From positions 310,001-374,000 of the forward strand of contig QORU01000001.1 in the NCBI GenBank assembly GCA_003574785.1: a stretch of DNA of 64,000 bases, in the 5' to 3' direction. Under the pieces are notes generated by a model. The model did not search any database. It was not told where the DNA came from and saw only the letters and a list, made by a program, of their open reading frames with translations. The DNA comes from Taklimakanibacter deserti (GTDB taxonomy: Bacteria > Pseudomonadota > Alphaproteobacteria > Rhizobiales > Aestuariivirgaceae). Shown here piece by piece: positions 61,534 through 64,000 of the stretch. A program made the position numbers and the translations under genes. Each line of letters begins with the position of its first letter. The stretch's first letter is position 1.

Positions 61534-62719
61534 GCGTCAGGAAATGGAAGCGGACATCCTCGAGCGGATGATCGAGATCCGCCGGCATCTGCATCGCAAC
61601 CCCGAGCTCTCCAATGCGGAAGAGAAGACGCAAGCCTATCTCAAGAAGGCGCTCGAGAGGGAAGGCATCACCGGCATCAAGGAAGTCGCCGGCTACGGGC
61701 TCGCGGTCGACATCGTCGGCAGCAAGGTGAAGTCGAACCGCAAGGTCGCGATCCGCGCCGATATCGACGCGCTGCCGATCATCGAGGAATCGGGCGTCGA
61801 CTTCGCGTCGACAAATCCCGGTGTCATGCATGCCTGCGGCCATGATGCGCATTCGGCCATGGTCTTCGCCACGGCCGCCCACCTGCATCGGACGCGCGCG
61901 AGCTTCGGCGGCACGGTGCGCCTCATCTTCCAGCCGGCCGAGGAAGCCGAGCCCTTGGGCGGCAGGCGTGTGGTCGAGGAGGGGCTCCTCGATGATGTCG
62001 ACGGCGCCATCGGCATCCATGTCGATCCCTATACGCCCTCAGGCAAGATCGCCGTCGGCAGCGGACCCTATACGCTCGCTTCCGACATCTTCGATGCGGT
62101 CGTCACCGGCACTTCCGCCCACGCGGCGAAGCCGTCGGAAGGGGTCGATGCGATCGTCGCCGCCTGCGCCATGGTCACCGAGATCCAGAAGATCGTGGCG
62201 CGCGAGACCGATCCCTATGATCCGCTGGTGGTCTCGATCACCGGCATCGAGGGTGGCGGCGCCTATAATGTCATTGCCGACAAGGTGCATCTCAAGGGCA
62301 CGATCCGCAGCGGCAGCGAGGCGACGAGGCAGCGAGCGCAACGCCGCCTTGGCGAGATCTTGCGGGGCGTGGCGCTAAGCCACCAGGTGCACGTCGATCT
62401 CAAGATCGTGAGAGGCGAGCCGCCGGTGGTGAATGACGCGGAGCTCACCCAGATCGTCAGCGAAAGTGCCGCCGCCTCTTTCGGAGAGACGAATGTGCTC
62501 AAGGCGCCAGGCTGGACGGCGGCGGATGATTTCGGCTTCTACAGCGAGAAGCGTCCGTCGGTCTATTTCCGTCTCGGCATCCGCAGCGAAGACAAAGGAT
62601 CGGTCTATCCGCTCCACCACCCGAAATTCCGCGTCGATGAGGCGGCCCTTCCGGTGGGCGCCGTGACCCTGGTCGCGGCGGCGAAGCGCTTTTTGAGCAC
62701 CGGCGACCGCGACGGCTAA
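61520..62719 (+). CDS. M20-family amidohydrolase (hippurate hydrolase-like)
   Basis: A 399-residue zinc hydrolase. Metal motifs are RADIDALPI, HACGHDAHSAM and the catalytic pair in FQPAEEAEPLGG; SAHAAKPSEGVDAI lies in the dimerisation domain and LHHPKFRVDE near the C-terminus holds the last ligand. Members deacylate N-acyl amino acids or open related amides. The ATG lies inside the end of the M24 gene (14-base overlap), so the two hydrolases are co-expressed and may act in sequence. Confidence 0.9.
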   Translation: MSNHERQEMEADILERMIEIRRHLHRNPELSNAEEKTQAYLKKALEREGITGIKEVAGYGLAVDIVGSKVKSNRKVAIRADIDALPIIEESGVDFASTNPGVMHACGHDAHSAMVFATAAHLHRTRASFGGTVRLIFQPAEEAEPLGGRRVVEEGLLDDVDGAIGIHVDPYTPSGKIAVGSGPYTLASDIFDAVVTGTSAHAAKPSEGVDAIVAACAMVTEIQKIVARETDPYDPLVVSITGIEGGGAYNVIADKVHLKGTIRSGSEATRQRAQRRLGEILRGVALSHQVHVDLKIVRGEPPVVNDAELTQIVSESAAASFGETNVLKAPGWTAADDFGFYSEKRPSVYFRLGIRSEDKGSVYPLHHPKFRVDEAALPVGAVTLVAAAKRFLSTGDRDG

Positions 62720-62755
62720 GCGTCGGTCTTCACGTTTCACTCTCAGGCTTACGGT

Positions 62756-62783
62756 CATCCCGGCGAGATTTCTCGCCGGGATG
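62756..62783. terminator. Perfect hairpin after the M20 gene
   Basis: CATCCCGGCGAGA and TCTCGCCGGGATG form a 13-base-pair stem with a TT loop, 36 bases after the M20 stop. The GTCATCCCGGC...GCCGGGATGA form is similar to an intergenic palindrome I recall as frequent in alphaproteobacteria. It probably ends the Mo-maturation/hydrolase transcript, though no U-tract follows. Confidence 0.65.
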
Positions 62784-62794
62784 ATGGATTCTCT

Positions 62795-62842
62795 ATTGCC
62801 TAGACAATAAAAATCGCTTACGCTTTATTGTATAGACAATAA
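62795..62842 (+). promoter_or_regulatory. Two direct repeats of an operator-like 16-mer before the ABC binding protein
   Basis: ATTGCCTAGACAATAA (62795) and ATTGTATAGACAATAA (62827) are 14/16 identical and 32 bases apart, three helical turns. Each has a TTG(T/C)-N4-ACAA dyad like GntR-family half-sites. The second also offers a TATAGA-type -10 element close to the gene start at 62866. Binding protein unknown. Confidence 0.55.
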
Positions 62843-62865
62843 GAACAACCTGGAGGGAACCGCCA

Positions 62866-64000
62866 ATGACTGCGTCGCGACGCATATTTCTGAAAGGCAT
62901 GCTGGCAGCGCCTGCTGCTCTGTCGACTTTTCCGCTCGCTTCCGTTCTGGCCGAGGCCGCCGCCGGCAATGCCCTGACGGTCGCGATCGTGAAGCCGGCC
63001 GGCGATCTCAATCCGCATAAATATGCCGGCCTCTGGGGCGTGCAGGATCTCATGTTCGAGCCCTTGATCCGCTATGGCAAGAATGGCGAGATGCTGCCCT
63101 GCCTCGCGACCGAATGGAGCCTCGAGGAGGGCGGCAAGCGCTTCCGGCTCAAGCTGCGCCAGGGCGTCACCTTCCAGGACGGGACGCCGTGGAACGCCGA
63201 GGCGCTCATGTGGAATCTCGACCGCTGGATCGGCAAGGACGCGCAGAACTGGATGAACAGCTCACGCGCCTACCAGTCCAAGAAGATCATCGACGACCAC
63301 ACGGTCGAGATCGAGTTCAAGGAGCCGGTGCTGGGCCTGCTCTATGAGTTTTCCTTCATCCGGCCGAGCCGCTTCCTCAGCCCCAAATCCGTCGACAAGG
63401 ACGGCAATTATCAATCACCGGTCGGCACCGGCCCATGGATCCAGGAAAGCTCCGGCAATGACGGCAGCTCGTTCCGCCGCTTCGACAGCTATTGGGGCGA
63501 GAAGCCGTCCTTCGAACGGCTCGAGCTCAAGGTCCTCCCCGATTCGCGCAGCCGCATGGCAGCACTCCGGGCGGGCGAGATCGATCTCACCGGCGGCGAC
63601 TTCCTGGCACCGCTCACCGCCAATGAAGCGATGACGCTCAAGAATGCCGGCATCGACGTGACGGTCGAGACCGGGACGACGACCATCGTGCTCGGCTTCA
63701 ATCCCGACCGCAACGAGGCGTTGAAGGACGCTCGCGTGCGCAAGGCGATCAATATCGGCTTCGACCGCGCGGCGATTGCGCAAGTGCTGTATCAGGGATT
63801 GGCGCAGCCCGCCGGCAATCTCTATGCCGAGACCGTGCCCATGGCCGGCAAGCGCTTCGCCGTCCCGGCACGCGATGTCGAGGCGGCCAAGGCCTTCCTC
63901 GATGAAGCGGGCTGGAAGGGCGATGCGATCCGCGAGAAGGACGGTAAGCCGCTCGCCATCGAGATCGTCGCCAGCGAGGAACAGATCGCCGGATCGCGCG
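62866..64000 (+). CDS. ABC transporter substrate-binding protein, family 5 (peptide/opine/nickel type), 3' end cut off
   Basis: About 378 residues are present and the frame is open at the right edge. A twin-arginine-type leader (SRRIFLKGMLAAPAALSTFP, cleaved near VLAEA) precedes a DppA/OppA-like domain: VAIVKPAGDLNPHKYAG, FEPLIRYGKNGEMLPCLATE, FRLKLRQGVTFQDGTPWNAE and VGTGPWIQ. Family-5 proteins bind oligopeptides, opines, glutathione or metal chelates. TGGAGGGAACCGCCA precedes the ATG. Permease and ATPase genes presumably lie beyond the window. Proximity to M24/M20 hydrolases suggests uptake of an amide or peptide substrate; inference only. Confidence 0.9.
   Translation, partial: MTASRRIFLKGMLAAPAALSTFPLASVLAEAAAGNALTVAIVKPAGDLNPHKYAGLWGVQDLMFEPLIRYGKNGEMLPCLATEWSLEEGGKRFRLKLRQGVTFQDGTPWNAEALMWNLDRWIGKDAQNWMNSSRAYQSKKIIDDHTVEIEFKEPVLGLLYEFSFIRPSRFLSPKSVDKDGNYQSPVGTGPWIQESSGNDGSSFRRFDSYWGEKPSFERLELKVLPDSRSRMAALRAGEIDLTGGDFLAPLTANEAMTLKNAGIDVTVETGTTTIVLGFNPDRNEALKDARVRKAINIGFDRAAIAQVLYQGLAQPAGNLYAETVPMAGKRFAVPARDVEAAKAFLDEAGWKGDAIREKDGKPLAIEIVASEEQIAGSR

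Noticed and set aside
60355..62719. Assigning the M24/M20 pair to ectoine degradation
   Set aside because: The M24 protein resembles ectoine hydrolase, but the second enzyme is M20 rather than the AstE/AspA-type deacetylase, and no other ectoine-catabolic gene is present.

Overview
The window is high-GC, densely packed DNA typical of an alphaproteobacterium of the order Hyphomicrobiales (Rhizobiales). Pointers are the gene content (DUF6867 inside a liv operon, DUF2585, DUF2259 and DUF4864 proteins, a Sinorhizobium-type gamma-butyrobetaine/carnitine cluster), a promoter matching the EcfG general stress consensus, and dispersed 45-bp palindromes of a kind I recall as common in this order. No rRNA, tRNA, CRISPR array, integrase or transposase was seen. 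No stretch above 300 bases lacks a gene.

Layout. 1-9.3 kb: end of an HpcH/HpaI aldolase, a nicotinate phosphoribosyltransferase-like enzyme, an L,D-transpeptidase, purB, an ECF sigma factor translationally coupled to a membrane vWA protein, an MBL-fold hydrolase, DUF2259, a stand-alone Lrp ligand domain, and two paralogous secreted Arg/Tyr-rich proteins with GTG starts. 9.3-15.1 kb: a branched-chain amino-acid type ABC importer (livHMGF, DUF6867, substrate-binding protein). 15.4-21.7 kb: an RND efflux adaptor and pump, an S41-like protease and a GFA-family protein. 21.7-33.3 kb: an aminotransferase, a lipoprotein, an FAD amine oxidase divergent from a TRAP transporter (dctPQM), a GNAT enzyme, an SRPBCC protein, an Lrp regulator divergent from a double ferritin-like protein, and a second Lrp regulator divergent from an MFS exporter. 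33.4-37.1 kb: cyoABCD quinol oxidase without cyoE.

37.3-39.9 kb looks accessory: two small secreted proteins, a deleted fosX remnant, and a 429-residue glycine-rich protein with GGX arrays and a 51-52 residue super-repeat. 39.9-49.1 kb: a metallophosphoesterase, then a carnitine operon whose gene set matches the route gamma-butyrobetaine > gamma-butyrobetainyl-CoA > crotonobetainyl-CoA > carnitinyl-CoA > carnitine > dehydrocarnitine > betainyl-CoA > glycine betaine. It is divergent from a CdhR-like AraC/GATase1 regulator.

49.2-64 kb: three small membrane or secreted proteins; a CO-dehydrogenase-like molybdenum hydroxylase (small, large and medium subunits) whose large subunit carries AYRGAGR; its maturation genes (MoxR ATPase, vWA partner, a split XdhC, a MocA-type nucleotidyltransferase fused to a molybdopterin-binding domain); M24 and M20 hydrolases in the same run; and the start of an oligopeptide-type ABC substrate-binding protein behind a repeated operator-like sequence. 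The best candidates for something undescribed are the glycine-rich repeat protein, the Lrp/ferritin-like pair, the sigma-vWA pair, and the molybdenum hydroxylase island with its attached hydrolases.
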